This document shows, one piece after another, positions 9,490 through 19,016 of a stretch of DNA of 64,000 bases. The DNA comes from Sorangium cellulosum So ce56 (GTDB taxonomy: Bacteria > Myxococcota_A > Polyangia > Polyangiales > Polyangiaceae), in the NCBI RefSeq assembly GCF_000067165.1, contig NC_010162.1, forward strand, positions 3,864,501 to 3,928,500. The letters are read 5' to 3'. Under the pieces are notes generated by a model that was not told the origin of the DNA, made no database searches, and worked only from the letters and a program-made list of their open reading frames with translations. Made by a program: the position numbers and the translations under genes. Within the stretch, counting starts at the first letter, position 1, and every line of letters starts with the position of its first letter.

Positions 9490-12400
9490 CTAGCCGTGGC
9501 AGGCGCGCACGAAGCCGCAGCGCAGCTTGCGGCACGCCTCGACGGGGACGCCGTCGAAGCGATCCTCGGCCCTCGCCTCGGCGAAGCGCTCGGCCAGCCG
9601 GGCGAGCTCGCGCTCGAACCGCGCGTGCTCGTCGTCGGTGAGCGTCCCCAGGGGGCCCGAGGCCGCGAGCCACACGGGCTCGACCTCGGCGCCGACGAAG
9701 AGCACGCCCGCGCGGACGGGGCGGTCGGGGTGGCGCCTCCTGAGCGCGAGCGCACACGCGCGCAGGCGGAGCTCGTACGGCGAGAGATCCGCACGGGGGC
9801 GCGCGCGCTTGTACTCGACGACGTCGATGAGGCCGCCCGGGTGCAGGACGGCGAGATCGATGGCGAGCGAGAGCGCGAGCCTCGCGCCGCGCCGCCGTCC
9901 GGCGCGCTGGGGCTCGACGTCGAGCACGAGCGCCTCCTCCCGGAGGAGCGACGCCTCCTCGCCGCGCACCTGCCGCGCGTAGGGGCCGTCCAGGAAGCGC
10001 GCGACGCGCTCCGCGGTGCGCAGCACGTCCGGGCCGTGCGGCGGGAACCCCTCGAAGGCGAGGCGGGCGGCGACGTCCTGGGGCTCGGTCGGCTCACCCC
10101 AGCGCGCGCGCGGCCAGCGCTGGAGCACCCGGTGCACGGCGCGGCCGGGAGGGCGAGGGTCCGCGCCGTCCTCGAGCTCGACGCGCTCCTCGCCCGGGAG
10201 CTCGGGCGGGCCCTCGACGTCGAACAGGCCGAGCTGGCCCTCGCCGGCAGGCTCGCCGAGCCCGAGGAGGTGGCGCAGCCGGAAGCGGCGCGGGCACGCC
10301 TGGAACGCCGCCAGCGACGCCGCCGCGACCAGCACGGTCTGCGCGCGGGCAGGCCCGATCGCCGGCGGCGCCCGGGGGGCCGGCGCGGCGCGGGCGTACG
10401 CGTCGGTGCCAGGCGCGGGCGCCTTCGCCCCGGCGAGCAGCGAGCTGGCGTCGAGCGTCGCGCGGAGGGTGCCGGCGAGCGTGGGGGCCTCGACGCCGAC
10501 GTCCGCCGCGGCGATGCGGGGCTCGGCGTCGACCGCGGCCGCGGCCCGGGGCTCGGCGTCGACCGCCGCCTTCAGCGTGAGCCACGCCGAGCCGCTCCGC
10601 GGCTTCGCCTCGGCGCCGACGAGCACGAGCTCGCGGCGGGCGCGCGTGATCGCGACGTACGTGAGCCGCTGCCGCTCGGCGCGCTCCCGCGCCCGCACCT
10701 CGGCGCGCGCCGCCTGGAGCGCGGGCGTGCTGACGGGGAACGACGGCCCGCGCGCCGACGCCTCGGCGTCGTGGAGCGAGCCGGTCCGCGACCGCCCGTC
10801 GACGATCCGCGCGTAGTGGCGCACGAGCAGGGCGGCAGGCCGGTCCCCCGCGGCGGGGACGTAGCTCAGGCCAGGCTGAGACGCGCGGGGCTCCGCGTTG
10901 AGATCCAGGAGCACGACGGCCGGGAAATCGAGCCCCTTGCTGGCGTGGATCGTCGTGAGCCGCACGGCGTCGTCCTCGGGCGAGAAGACAGCGGCCTCGG
11001 GCTCGTCCGCCTCGTCGCGGATGCGGCGGTCGAGCCAGCGGACGAAGCTCGCGAGCGAGCCGCCCCGGCGGCGGGCGATGGAGACGAGGCGGTCGACGTT
11101 GCCGAGGCGGGCCTGGGCGCGAGGGAGCGCCGCGAGGACGCGGTCGAGATCGAAGGCGGTGACCGCGGCGCGGATCGCCTCGCCCGGCGTCGAGCGGAGC
11201 GCCGCGCGGCGCAGTCCGGCATAGCGGGCGCGGAACGCCTCGAGGCGCTCGCGATCGCCCGCGGGCAGGCGCGCGAGGACGGGGAGCGGGCGCCCGTCGT
11301 CGAGCTCGGCGTCGTCCGGGGAGGGCGACCAGACCCCCTGCGCCAGCGCGGCGGCCGGCCAGCGGCCGAGCAACGGGACCGCGAGGCCGCGGCCAGGAGG
11401 CGCGAGGAGCGCGAGCGACGTGTCGGAGAGCGCCACCACCGGGCCGCGGAGGACGGTCGCCAGGGCAAGGCGATCGCGCGGATCGAGCAGGAGGCGGAGG
11501 ATCGCGGCCAGATCGCGGACCTCGGCCGCGTCGAAGAGCGCGCGGCCGGCCACCACGTACGGGATCTCGAGGCGCGCGAGCGCGAGCTCGACGAGCGGGA
11601 TCGTGCTCCTCCGGCGGGTGAGCACGGCGACGTCGCGGAAGCGCAGATCGCCGGTCGCGGCGCCGTCGCCGCCCGCAGCGCCGTCGCCGCCCGCGCCGCG
11701 GACGCGCCGCGCGATGTACGCTGCCGCGATCAGCGCCTCGCGCAGCTGTCCGCGCGCGTCCCGGACCAGGGCGTCGACCCCGTCCGGAGCGCCGCCGCCG
11801 TCGCTGACGAGCACGACGTTCGTCGGGCCCTCCGCGGCCCTGCCCGGCGCCGCGACGAGGTGCTCCGCCGCGCTGTAGGCGATCTCGAACTCGCGCGGCG
11901 GACTTCCAACCTCGCGCGCGCCCGCGTCGCCGTCGCCCGCGCCGCGGTCCTGGGCGAAATCGCGCGCGGAGAAGGCGTTGATGAACGCGAGCAGCTCGGG
12001 CGTCGACCGGCGGCTCTCGCGGAGCGCCACGAAATCCGCGCTCGGATCCGGCGACCAGAGCGCGGGCGCGAGCTCGAGCGCGCGGCCCGCGGCGGCGCCG
12101 GCGAGCTCCGCGCAGACGCGGCAGAAGATGGAGACGTCGGCCCCGCGGAACCCGTAGATGGATTGCTTGCGATCGCCGACGAGGAACAGGCCATGACCGG
12201 ACAGGCCGGCCGCCGTCGGGGCCACGCCGGCCGGGCGCGAGAGGGCCGCGTCGTCCCGCTCGCGCAGGAGATAGACGAGATCGCGCTGCACCGCGCTCGT
12301 GTCCTGGAACTCGTCGACGAGCAGCACGTCGACCGAGCCGCGGACCGCCGCGCCGATCGCCGGATCGTCCCGCAGGCCGTCGCGGGCGGCGCGCAGGAGA

Positions 12401-13533
12401 TCCCCGAACCCGAGGCCGCCCTCGGTGCGGCGGATCGCCGAGAGCCGCTCGCGGATCTCCTCCAGCAGCTCGACGATCCGCGCCTCGCGGCGCGACAGCG
12501 CCGGGGCCTCGCGGAGGAAGCCGAGCAGCTGCTGCGCCTTGTCGCGGTGGGTCTCGCCCGGCAGCGCCTCGCGGAAGGCGATGAGCGCCTCGTCGGCCGG
12601 CGTGGACTTGCTCTTGTGCGGCTTGCGCTGCGTGAGGAGCTCGATGAGCGGGGCGCTCGCCGCGCTCGCGGGGAAGGGCGCGCCGCCGTCCTCGCGGCCG
12701 AGCGCCGCCGCGAGCGCCGCCGCCGGCGCGCGGAAGGCGGCGCTGCCGAGCGCGGCGCTCTCGGCGGCGAGGCGGCGGAGCTCCCGCGCGAGCGCGCCGG
12801 CCTCGGCGGCGTGGTCGGACACGGCGAGCCGGCGCGGCGCGAGGCCGTCCTCGTCGAGCCGGTCGAGCAGCCGCGTGACCTCGCTCCGCGCGGCCTCGAC
12901 GCCGCCCGTCGCGGCGATGAGCGCGCGCGCGGCCTCGGCGCGCTCGCCCCCCTCGGCGAGCGCGCGGCTCAGCGCCTCGTCGACCGCGAGGTCGCTGAGC
13001 GCCTGCGCCTCCTCCTCGTCGAGGATCCGGGCCGAGGGCGAGAGCCCCATCGCGATCGCGTGCCGGTCCACGATCTGCTTGGCGACGCCGTGGAGCGTGT
13101 CGATGCGCGCGGCGGGGAGGCGGGCGAGCGCCTCCTCCGCGCGCTTGCGCAGCTCGGCGACGGGCAGCGACGCGCCGCCGAGGCCGGCGACGGCCGCCTG
13201 CCGCGCCCGGAGGATGTCGGCGAAGGGGATGTCCGCCTCGCCGTTCCAGCGGGCGATCTCGCGGAGCGAGCGCTCGACGCGGTGGGCGATCTCCCGCGCC
13301 GCGGCGCGCGAGAACGTCGTCGCGACGATGCGGTCCGGCGGCACGGGCGGCGCGGCGGACGCGGCATCGGGCAGGCCGAGGGAGGTGAGGCCGAGCGTGA
13401 GCAGCACGTAGAGCGCCGTGAGGCGGTGGGTCTTGCCGGTGCCGGCGCTCGCGGCGACCACGACGTTGCGGCGGAAGGCGTAGATGAGCGCGTCGCCCTC
13501 GGCGAGCTCCGCGCCGCGCGGCGCGGCGCTCAC
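9490..13533 (-). CDS. addA: AddA/RecB-like UvrD helicase-nuclease subunit
   Basis: 1347 residues. This is a superfamily 1A (UvrD/RecB) helicase with Walker A ASAGTGKT near residue 28, Walker B VLLVDEFQD, and the later motif TTIHASKGLDFPAVV. It ends in a PD-(D/E)XK nuclease whose GLIDVVEYKRAR motif (about 1234-1245) supplies the catalytic Asp, Glu and Lys. The family unwinds and resects double-strand breaks for RecA loading. The start is a GTG at 13533 overlapping the stop of the upstream AddB-like gene (GTGA), so the two are translationally coupled. An unusual point is that the nuclease domain has one Cys in QACPRRF and three at the C-terminus spaced C-x4-C-x5-C, which could hold an iron-sulfur cluster. 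AddA in Firmicutes lacks this. Confidence 0.88.
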   Translation of the reverse strand: MSAAPRGAELAEGDALIYAFRRNVVVAASAGTGKTHRLTALYVLLTLGLTSLGLPDAASAAPPVPPDRIVATTFSRAAAREIAHRVERSLREIARWNGEADIPFADILRARQAAVAGLGGASLPVAELRKRAEEALARLPAARIDTLHGVAKQIVDRHAIAMGLSPSARILDEEEAQALSDLAVDEALSRALAEGGERAEAARALIAATGGVEAARSEVTRLLDRLDEDGLAPRRLAVSDHAAEAGALARELRRLAAESAALGSAAFRAPAAALAAALGREDGGAPFPASAASAPLIELLTQRKPHKSKSTPADEALIAFREALPGETHRDKAQQLLGFLREAPALSRREARIVELLEEIRERLSAIRRTEGGLGFGDLLRAARDGLRDDPAIGAAVRGSVDVLLVDEFQDTSAVQRDLVYLLRERDDAALSRPAGVAPTAAGLSGHGLFLVGDRKQSIYGFRGADVSIFCRVCAELAGAAAGRALELAPALWSPDPSADFVALRESRRSTPELLAFINAFSARDFAQDRGAGDGDAGAREVGSPPREFEIAYSAAEHLVAAPGRAAEGPTNVVLVSDGGGAPDGVDALVRDARGQLREALIAAAYIARRVRGAGGDGAAGGDGAATGDLRFRDVAVLTRRRSTIPLVELALARLEIPYVVAGRALFDAAEVRDLAAILRLLLDPRDRLALATVLRGPVVALSDTSLALLAPPGRGLAVPLLGRWPAAALAQGVWSPSPDDAELDDGRPLPVLARLPAGDRERLEAFRARYAGLRRAALRSTPGEAIRAAVTAFDLDRVLAALPRAQARLGNVDRLVSIARRRGGSLASFVRWLDRRIRDEADEPEAAVFSPEDDAVRLTTIHASKGLDFPAVVLLDLNAEPRASQPGLSYVPAAGDRPAALLVRHYARIVDGRSRTGSLHDAEASARGPSFPVSTPALQAARAEVRARERAERQRLTYVAITRARRELVLVGAEAKPRSGSAWLTLKAAVDAEPRAAAAVDAEPRIAAADVGVEAPTLAGTLRATLDASSLLAGAKAPAPGTDAYARAAPAPRAPPAIGPARAQTVLVAAASLAAFQACPRRFRLRHLLGLGEPAGEGQLGLFDVEGPPELPGEERVELEDGADPRPPGRAVHRVLQRWPRARWGEPTEPQDVAARLAFEGFPPHGPDVLRTAERVARFLDGPYARQVRGEEASLLREEALVLDVEPQRAGRRRGARLALSLAIDLAVLHPGGLIDVVEYKRARPRADLSPYELRLRACALALRRRHPDRPVRAGVLFVGAEVEPVWLAASGPLGTLTDDEHARFERELARLAERFAEARAEDRFDGVPVEACRKLRCGFVRACHG

Positions 13534-16500
13534 GCGACCTCCTCCGCGGCCTCGTCGCTCGGCACGACCGCGGGGCGGCGGCACACGTCGCGCGCGTCGC
13601 ACCGCGCGCACATCGTCGAGAGCGTCGGCCGCGGCGCGGCCTTGCCCTCCCAGAGCGCGACGACCGCGGCCCGCGCCGTGCGCGCGGCCTCGGCCCAGCC
13701 CTCGGCGAGCGCGCGCTGGTCCTCGGCCGTGCGCGGCCACAGCTCGATCAGCCCGCGCTGGCGCACGCCGATGTAGACGGCCCGCACCTCCTCCGCGCCC
13801 AGCGCGCGCGCCGCGATGGCGCTGTACAGCGGCAGCTGGAGCGCCCTCCGCCGCTCCTTGGCGTCGGGGAGCTTGCCGGTCTTGTAGTCGACGACCCGCA
13901 CGACGCGCTGGTCGGTCGATCGATCGAGCCTGTCGATCTGGCCGTCGACCCACAGGCTCGGGCCGCCCTCCTCGTCGGACAGCGGGGGGAGCTCGAGCGG
14001 CTGCCAGGGGGGCGGCTCTCCGGCGCCGAAGCGCCGCTCGGCGAGGAAGAAGCGGAGCTCCGGCGACGCGTCCTCCCCGTCTCCGTCGAGCGTGCGGGCC
14101 ACGACCTCCATCACGTCCGCGATCGCCTTCTCGACCGCCTCGCGGCGGAGCGGGGCCATGGGCGCCGAGACGCCGAGCGCCGCCTCGGCCGCGGCGCGCG
14201 CCGCGGCGAGCTGCTCGGCCGGATCGCGCTCCGGGCCGAGCTCGCGCAGCGCCTCGAACGAGGCCTGCAGGGCGCGGTGGATCAGCGTGCCGCGCTCGCG
14301 CGCGTCGGCCGACTCGGCGAGATCCTCGGCGCGGCGCACGTGCAGGACGCGGCGGGCGAACGCCGCGAAGGCGCAGCCCACGGCGCGCTCGATGTGGGTG
14401 ACGGCGATCGGCCTGTCGGGGTGCGCCCCGCCGATCGCGGCCCTGAGCTGCGCGGCGAGCGCGGGGTCGCGGTCGACGAGGACGCGGCCCGTGTGGAGGT
14501 CGATCGGCGCGCGCGGATCGAGGAAGAAGTCCGCGCGGGCGCGCTCGATCCGGATCCGCTCCGCGAGGTCCGCCGCCGGCCGCCCGCCGCCCGCGAGGGC
14601 GATGAGCTCCGCGTCGCGCGGGCCGAGGGGCGCCGCGTCCGGGGCGACGCGCGAGGCGGGCTCCGTCCGCTGGTGCGCGCCGGCCGCCGCGGCCGCGATG
14701 AAGAGCGGGTGCGGCTCGTTCGGCTCGCTGTCGTCCCCGCGCGTGTAGCAGAGGGCGACGCGCCGGGCGCCGGCGAGCGCCCAGCCGAGCTCCGCGCGCT
14801 GGGCCGCCTGGCGCTCGCGCCCCGTCGCGGGGCGGCTCGGCGCCGGCAGCCTCCCGCGGAGCGCCTCGCCGAGCAGCGTCTCGTCCGCGCCCGGGCTGCC
14901 GCCGTAGGCGCGCGCGTCGAGCCCGGTCACTACCACCACGTCGTTCTCGAGCGCCGTGAACCCCGCGGCGACGTCGATGCGCACCGCGCCGGCGCGGCCG
15001 GCGTCGCCGCGCGGCCCGGCGCCCTGCTCGGCCGCGGCCCGCTCGAGCTCCGCGTAGATCTCGGCCGCGGTGGCGGGGCGCTCCTCGCAGCCGAGGTCGT
15101 ACGCGGCCCGCGCGAGCGCCTCGGCCTGCTCGCGGATCGCGCGCGCGGCCCGCGCGCCCTGACCCATCGCACCCATCGCCTCGAGCGCGCCGCCGCTCCG
15201 CCGCTCGCCGCGCAGCGCGGCGCGGAGCTCCTCGATCCCGGGCTCGCCGAAGCCCAGCTTGTCGAGGAGCGACAGGAAGCGCCGCACGATCTCGGGCCGC
15301 GTCGTCGCCTCGCCGATCCAGCGGGCGCTGGCGAGCAGCCGCTCCAGCGCGTGCGGCATCCACGCCTCGTCGTCGCCGTCCTCGTCGCCGTGCGCGCCGC
15401 CCAGCACCGAAAAGCCCAGGGCGAGCTCCGCGTCGCTCAGCGCCTCTTGCGCGGCCGCCGGCGGCGTCCGCGCCGTCCCTGCGCGGCGGTCCGCGCGGCG
15501 GGCCGCCACGACCGAGATGAGGCCGTCGATGAGCAGCCGGCCCGTGCGATCCACCTCGACCGGCACGTCGCGCAGCCGGTGGGCGAGGTCGGTCGAGCGC
15601 CGCTCCGCCTCGGCGGCGGATGTGCGGTCCATCCAGGCGCCGGCGTGGACCCCCGGGGCGCGGAGGATCTCGATCGCCTGCTCGCGGCGCACCGGCCCGA
15701 CGGCGAGGCGCAGGAGGGCGAGCGCGACGCGCCCGTCGGGGCAGCTCGCGGCGGCGCGGCCGCGGGGCTCCGACGAGCGGACGCCCGCGTCGGCGAGGGC
15801 GGCGCGGAGGGGCTCGAGCGCGGCGTCGTCGAGCGCCGGCACGACGACGGCGATCCGCTCGGGCGGGATCCCGCGGCCGAGCGCGGCGGCCACCTCGGCG
15901 GCGGCGGCGCGCGCCTCGCCCTCCGGGGTCTTCGCCGCGATGGCGGCGAGCGGCTCCGCTCCGCCGTCGGGCACCCACGCGATCTCCGGCGCGTCCTCGA
16001 GCGAGGCCCAGCGCCGCTCCAGGGCGTCGGCGACCGGCGCCGCGCCGTCGTCCGGCAGCGCGGGCAGCTCGACGGTGACGCCCGCGCCGCCGCGGGCGCG
16101 GACCGCGGCGTGGAGCGCCTCGACCCAGGCGAGATCGTCGGGCTCCCAGGCCACGGCGCCGCGGATCGCGACCTCGCGCGGGAGCGGGAGCGCGGCGGAC
16201 GCGCCGGCCGAGCGGAGCGCCCGCGCGAGCAGGAACCCCGCGCAGCGCGGGTCGACGAGGCGCGCTGCCCGCAGGGCGGCGTCCGCCCGATCGAGGACCT
16301 CGGCGATGGCGATCGCGTACGGGGTCCCGAGCGCCCGCAGCTCCGCCGGGGAGGTCCCGGCGCGCCGGAAGGCCCCGAGGGCGCGGTCGATGGCGTGCGC
16401 GAGCGCGACGCGCGCGGCGGGCTCGACCGGCTGCCGCAGCCGATCCGGCGGCAGGGCGTCGAGGGCGAGCCGGGTGGCGAGGCGGGTGGTGTGAGGGCTC

Positions 16501-16667
16501 GCTATGGCGGCGTCCGGCGCCAGCAGGGCGAGCGCCTCGGAGACGAAGCTCCACCGTGAGCGGATTTCCTGGTCCGCGGTGCGCGCGTCGCGCAGATCGA
16601 GAGAGGCGAGCTCGCGTTCGACGTGCCGCTCGGTCGGGACAATGAGGAGCGATGTTCTGCTCACCAC
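13530..16667 (-). CDS. addB: AddB-like PD-(D/E)XK nuclease/helicase-like subunit
   Basis: 1045 residues, first gene of the pair. The N-terminal part has the AddB/RexB-type opening LLIVPTERHVERELA without an intact Walker A, in keeping with an inactive helicase core. The C-terminal nuclease domain shows GQIDRLDR and VVDYKTGK, which supply the active-site residues. A Cys in VGCAFAAFARR and the terminal CARCDARDVC give the canonical AddB iron-sulfur pattern of one Cys before and C-x2-C-x5-C after the nuclease core. Start codons are GTG at 16667 or 16664; neither has a clear Shine-Dalgarno site. Partner, coupling and domain order support an AddAB-like complex, although the distance from characterised AddB is large, so the symbol is provisional. 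Confidence 0.78.
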   Translation of the reverse strand: MVSRTSLLIVPTERHVERELASLDLRDARTADQEIRSRWSFVSEALALLAPDAAIASPHTTRLATRLALDALPPDRLRQPVEPAARVALAHAIDRALGAFRRAGTSPAELRALGTPYAIAIAEVLDRADAALRAARLVDPRCAGFLLARALRSAGASAALPLPREVAIRGAVAWEPDDLAWVEALHAAVRARGGAGVTVELPALPDDGAAPVADALERRWASLEDAPEIAWVPDGGAEPLAAIAAKTPEGEARAAAAEVAAALGRGIPPERIAVVVPALDDAALEPLRAALADAGVRSSEPRGRAAASCPDGRVALALLRLAVGPVRREQAIEILRAPGVHAGAWMDRTSAAEAERRSTDLAHRLRDVPVEVDRTGRLLIDGLISVVAARRADRRAGTARTPPAAAQEALSDAELALGFSVLGGAHGDEDGDDEAWMPHALERLLASARWIGEATTRPEIVRRFLSLLDKLGFGEPGIEELRAALRGERRSGGALEAMGAMGQGARAARAIREQAEALARAAYDLGCEERPATAAEIYAELERAAAEQGAGPRGDAGRAGAVRIDVAAGFTALENDVVVVTGLDARAYGGSPGADETLLGEALRGRLPAPSRPATGRERQAAQRAELGWALAGARRVALCYTRGDDSEPNEPHPLFIAAAAAGAHQRTEPASRVAPDAAPLGPRDAELIALAGGGRPAADLAERIRIERARADFFLDPRAPIDLHTGRVLVDRDPALAAQLRAAIGGAHPDRPIAVTHIERAVGCAFAAFARRVLHVRRAEDLAESADARERGTLIHRALQASFEALRELGPERDPAEQLAAARAAAEAALGVSAPMAPLRREAVEKAIADVMEVVARTLDGDGEDASPELRFFLAERRFGAGEPPPWQPLELPPLSDEEGGPSLWVDGQIDRLDRSTDQRVVRVVDYKTGKLPDAKERRRALQLPLYSAIAARALGAEEVRAVYIGVRQRGLIELWPRTAEDQRALAEGWAEAARTARAAVVALWEGKAAPRPTLSTMCARCDARDVCRRPAVVPSDEAAEEVA

Positions 16668-17189
16668 CGCGAGACGGCCGAGCGCCGCTCCCGGGAAGCG
16701 CAGGCGCCCGCCGCGGCAGGGGGCTGAGAGGGCGCCGGCGCATCTGAATGCACGTCCAGCAAGGGGTACCTCACGGCAGACCCTTTACTTCATGCATCCG
16801 TCCCCTCGCAACCTCCGCCGGGGGCGCGGCTTGTTGAAAAAGTCTCGCGGAATGTGGGAATTCTTGTGGGGAAATCGGAATGCGTGTTGAAAAACCTGTT
16901 GGGAACCCTGGACGGTTCGCGCCGTAGCCTCCGTAGATCTGCGGAATTGCACCCAGCGAGCGCGCGCCGGAGCACGCCCGGGGCGCTCCGGAGTTTTCAA
17001 CAGGCTCAGCGGTGGGCGGCGGCGATCGGAGGCGACCGGGCGTCACGACGGGGGCGTGAGCCGTCTCGGTAGACCGAGCGGGGAAGGGCGGACGGAAGGA
17101 GAGACGGGGAGGGGGTGGCTGGGCGCTCTGTCGCGAGGCGCCCTGTCGGTCGGGTCGGTTGCGTCCGTAGGCGTCGGTTGCGGAGAGAG
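16668..17189. other. Intergenic region with decayed mobile-element signals
   Basis: 522 bases without a convincing gene. The central part (about 16,830-17,006) is less GC-rich than its surroundings and carries the TGTTGAAAA inverted repeats listed separately. The part nearest 16,668 would hold the promoter for the AddB-like gene, but no clear -35/-10 pair was found. Confidence 0.6.
16829..17006. repeat. TGTTGAAAA inverted repeats, possible MITE or IS remnant
   Basis: GGCTTGTTGAAAAAGTC at 16829-16845 and, in reverse complement, GAGCCTGTTGAAAACTC at about 16990-17006 are imperfect inverted repeats about 178 bases apart. A third direct copy, GTGTTGAAAAACC, lies at 16884-16896, followed by CCTGTTGGGAA. 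Ends of the form CCTGTTGAAAA are familiar to me from insertion sequence termini in other bacteria. No transposase frame lies between the repeats, so this would be a non-autonomous element or a remnant. Confidence 0.4.
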
Positions 17190-18020
17190 CTAGCGGCGCG
17201 CCACGTCCTTGTCGCGGCGGACGCTTGTGTCGTCGGCCGGCGGCAGATCGGCCACGCTCGCTGGCAGCACGGCGGGCGCCGCTGTCACGCTGCGCTGCTC
17301 GTCGCCTCGCGCGGCGGGAGCGGCGCCTGCGGACGCGGCGGCGGACGCGCTCGCCGCGGCGCCCGGCGGAACGTCGGTGGCGGCGGCGGTGGTCGCCCCG
17401 GCGCCGGGGGGCACCTCGGACTGTGCGCGATTCCGCACGGCGGTCACCGCCTTGTCGGCCGCCTTGACGAGCTGTGTCGTCACGACCGAGGGCGGGAAAG
17501 GGAGCTTCGGGGCGACGAAGAGCTCGAGCTTCAGGATCGTGTGGTGCTCGTCGACGGCGCGGAGCCGCCAGCGGGCGCGGAAGTCGGCGACGTTGCCGCG
17601 CTTGTGGCGGCCGGAGATCACCTCATCGGCGCCGTCCTTCGTGGGCGGCGACATGTCGGCGACCGTCCAGATGTGCGCGGCGCCGTTCAGGATCGGCACC
17701 TGGAGATAGACCTCGCTCGTGCCCTTGCGCTTCGTGAGCACGCGGCTCTGGTCGAAGGGGCCGATGAATGTCTTGTAGTTGCCGTAGGAGGTGACGATCT
17801 TCCGGACCGTCGGCAGGGGCGCTTTCACGAGGATCGCCGCGCCCCCGGTGTCGATTGCGGCGACGGGCCCGGTGGTCTTCAGCGTGTACCGGAGCGCCTT
17901 CCCGAGCGACGCGAGCTTCTCCGACTCGGCGTCGGCGGCGCGGGCCGCGCGCGGCGAGAGGGAGAGGGCGAGGACGGCGAGCGAGAAGGCGATCAAGGAC
18001 AGGGACCACAGTTTCTTCAT
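17190..18020 (-). CDS. Secreted SRPBCC/START-like domain protein
   Basis: 276 residues from the ATG at 18020, which has a good Shine-Dalgarno site (AGGAGAG). Residues 1-29 are a signal peptide (SLSPRAARA then ADAES). The central 170 residues resemble the SRPBCC/START helix-grip fold (IVTSYGNYKTFIGPFDQSRV, later WRLRAVDEHHTILKLELF), which binds hydrophobic ligands. The C-terminal 75 residues are a low-complexity Ala/Pro tail ending in charged residues. The location is periplasmic or extracellular. It lies 167 bases behind the bactofilin gene on the same strand; whether they share a transcript is unclear. The ligand cannot be predicted. Confidence 0.72.
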   Translation of the reverse strand: MKKLWSLSLIAFSLAVLALSLSPRAARAADAESEKLASLGKALRYTLKTTGPVAAIDTGGAAILVKAPLPTVRKIVTSYGNYKTFIGPFDQSRVLTKRKGTSEVYLQVPILNGAAHIWTVADMSPPTKDGADEVISGRHKRGNVADFRARWRLRAVDEHHTILKLELFVAPKLPFPPSVVTTQLVKAADKAVTAVRNRAQSEVPPGAGATTAAATDVPPGAAASASAAASAGAAPAARGDEQRSVTAAPAVLPASVADLPPADDTSVRRDKDVARR

Positions 18021-18187
18021 GGACTCTCCTGTTCGAGCGACGTCCGTCAGCGCGGGCTCCCCCCCACGTCGCGGACATGCGCCTCGGGCGGCGAGACCGC
18101 AGCCCCTCGCTAGATGTAACCCCGTCAGCACGCGGCCGCACGCCTGCGCACTACAGAAAACATGCTTTCTTCGGACGAGGTCGGAAT

Positions 18188-18808
18188 TCAGCGGTCGGCG
18201 TCGGCGCGCTTCGCGTTCACGCCGCGCTGCGCGCTGCCGCCGCTGTCGTCGGTCATCGGCGTCGTGGGCGTCGTGGGCGCGGCGTTCGCGGCCTGCCCGG
18301 CAGCGTCGGCGTCGGGCTCGGACGACGCCGCGGGCGGCCGCAGCGGCCGCTCGCCTGGCTCCTCGTCGAGCGGGGCCATCTTGCAGGAGCCGTCGAACTG
18401 CACGCCGCGGTCGATGAAGATGGCGGGCGCGTGCAGGGCGCCGGTCACCTTGGATGGAGCGTAGAGCTCGATGGCATCGCGGGCGCGGATGCTCGCCTGG
18501 ACCTCGCCGCCCGTGACGATGCACGTCACGACGTGGATCTCCCCGATCACGAGCGCCCCTTCGCCGATCACGAGCACGTCCTCGCCGCGGATCTCGCCGC
18601 GGAAGCTGCCGTCGATGCGCACGCGGCCCTCGAAGAAGAGCTTGCCTTCGAAGTGCGTACCGCGGCCCAGGAGGGCGTTGATCTCGGTGGGCCGGTGGCC
18701 CCCGCCGTCGTCGCCGCGGGGGCTTCCTGGGGATCGCGGCGAGAGGGGCGAATCCCTGTCGCCCGGGAAGGACATCGGCTCCATCGCCTGCTGGCTTACT
18801 TCAGGCAT
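18188..18808 (-). CDS. Bactofilin family cytoskeletal protein
   Basis: 206 residues. The core, about residues 42-145, has the repetitive beta-helical pattern of bactofilins (THFEGKLFFEGRVRIDGSF, then VLVIGEGALVIGEI and a third turn). It is flanked by an N-terminal Pro/Ser-rich segment and a low-complexity C-terminal tail, the usual bactofilin layout. Bactofilins polymerise without nucleotide into membrane-associated filaments that organise cell shape or chromosome arms in myxobacteria. The ATG at 18808 was chosen; an in-frame GTG two codons upstream cannot be excluded because no Shine-Dalgarno site is obvious. It is divergent from the porin-like gene at 19017. Confidence 0.85.
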   Translation of the reverse strand: MPEVSQQAMEPMSFPGDRDSPLSPRSPGSPRGDDGGGHRPTEINALLGRGTHFEGKLFFEGRVRIDGSFRGEIRGEDVLVIGEGALVIGEIHVVTCIVTGGEVQASIRARDAIELYAPSKVTGALHAPAIFIDRGVQFDGSCKMAPLDEEPGERPLRPPAASSEPDADAAGQAANAAPTTPTTPMTDDSGGSAQRGVNAKRADADR

Positions 18809-19016
18809 CGTCACATTCGCAACGGGGGTGCGCGTCAGTCGCGTAACGGGCGCGCGGCGGTGGCCGTGTATGTTGAATGATTTCAGATGCTTGGGCTCGA
18901 TTTGCGGCGGGGTACGTTTTCTGCAGAGGGGGCGGACCGAGCAGGTGTTCCGGCGTGCTGATCGCCGGGGGCGCGTGGAGCGTGAGGGTCCGAGGCGACC
19001 AGGAGAGGGAGTGGAG

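Noticed and set aside
9496..13776. Plus-strand open frame of over 1,400 codons opposite the AddA-like gene
   Set aside because: Its product is almost wholly Arg, Ala and Glu. It is the antisense shadow common in DNA with very high G+C at third codon positions.
9490..16743. One very long minus-strand frame of about 2,400 codons
   Set aside because: Only its last 1,347 codons are coding. The upstream part is a shadow of the AddB-like gene, whose own frame has the nuclease motif, cysteines and normal composition.
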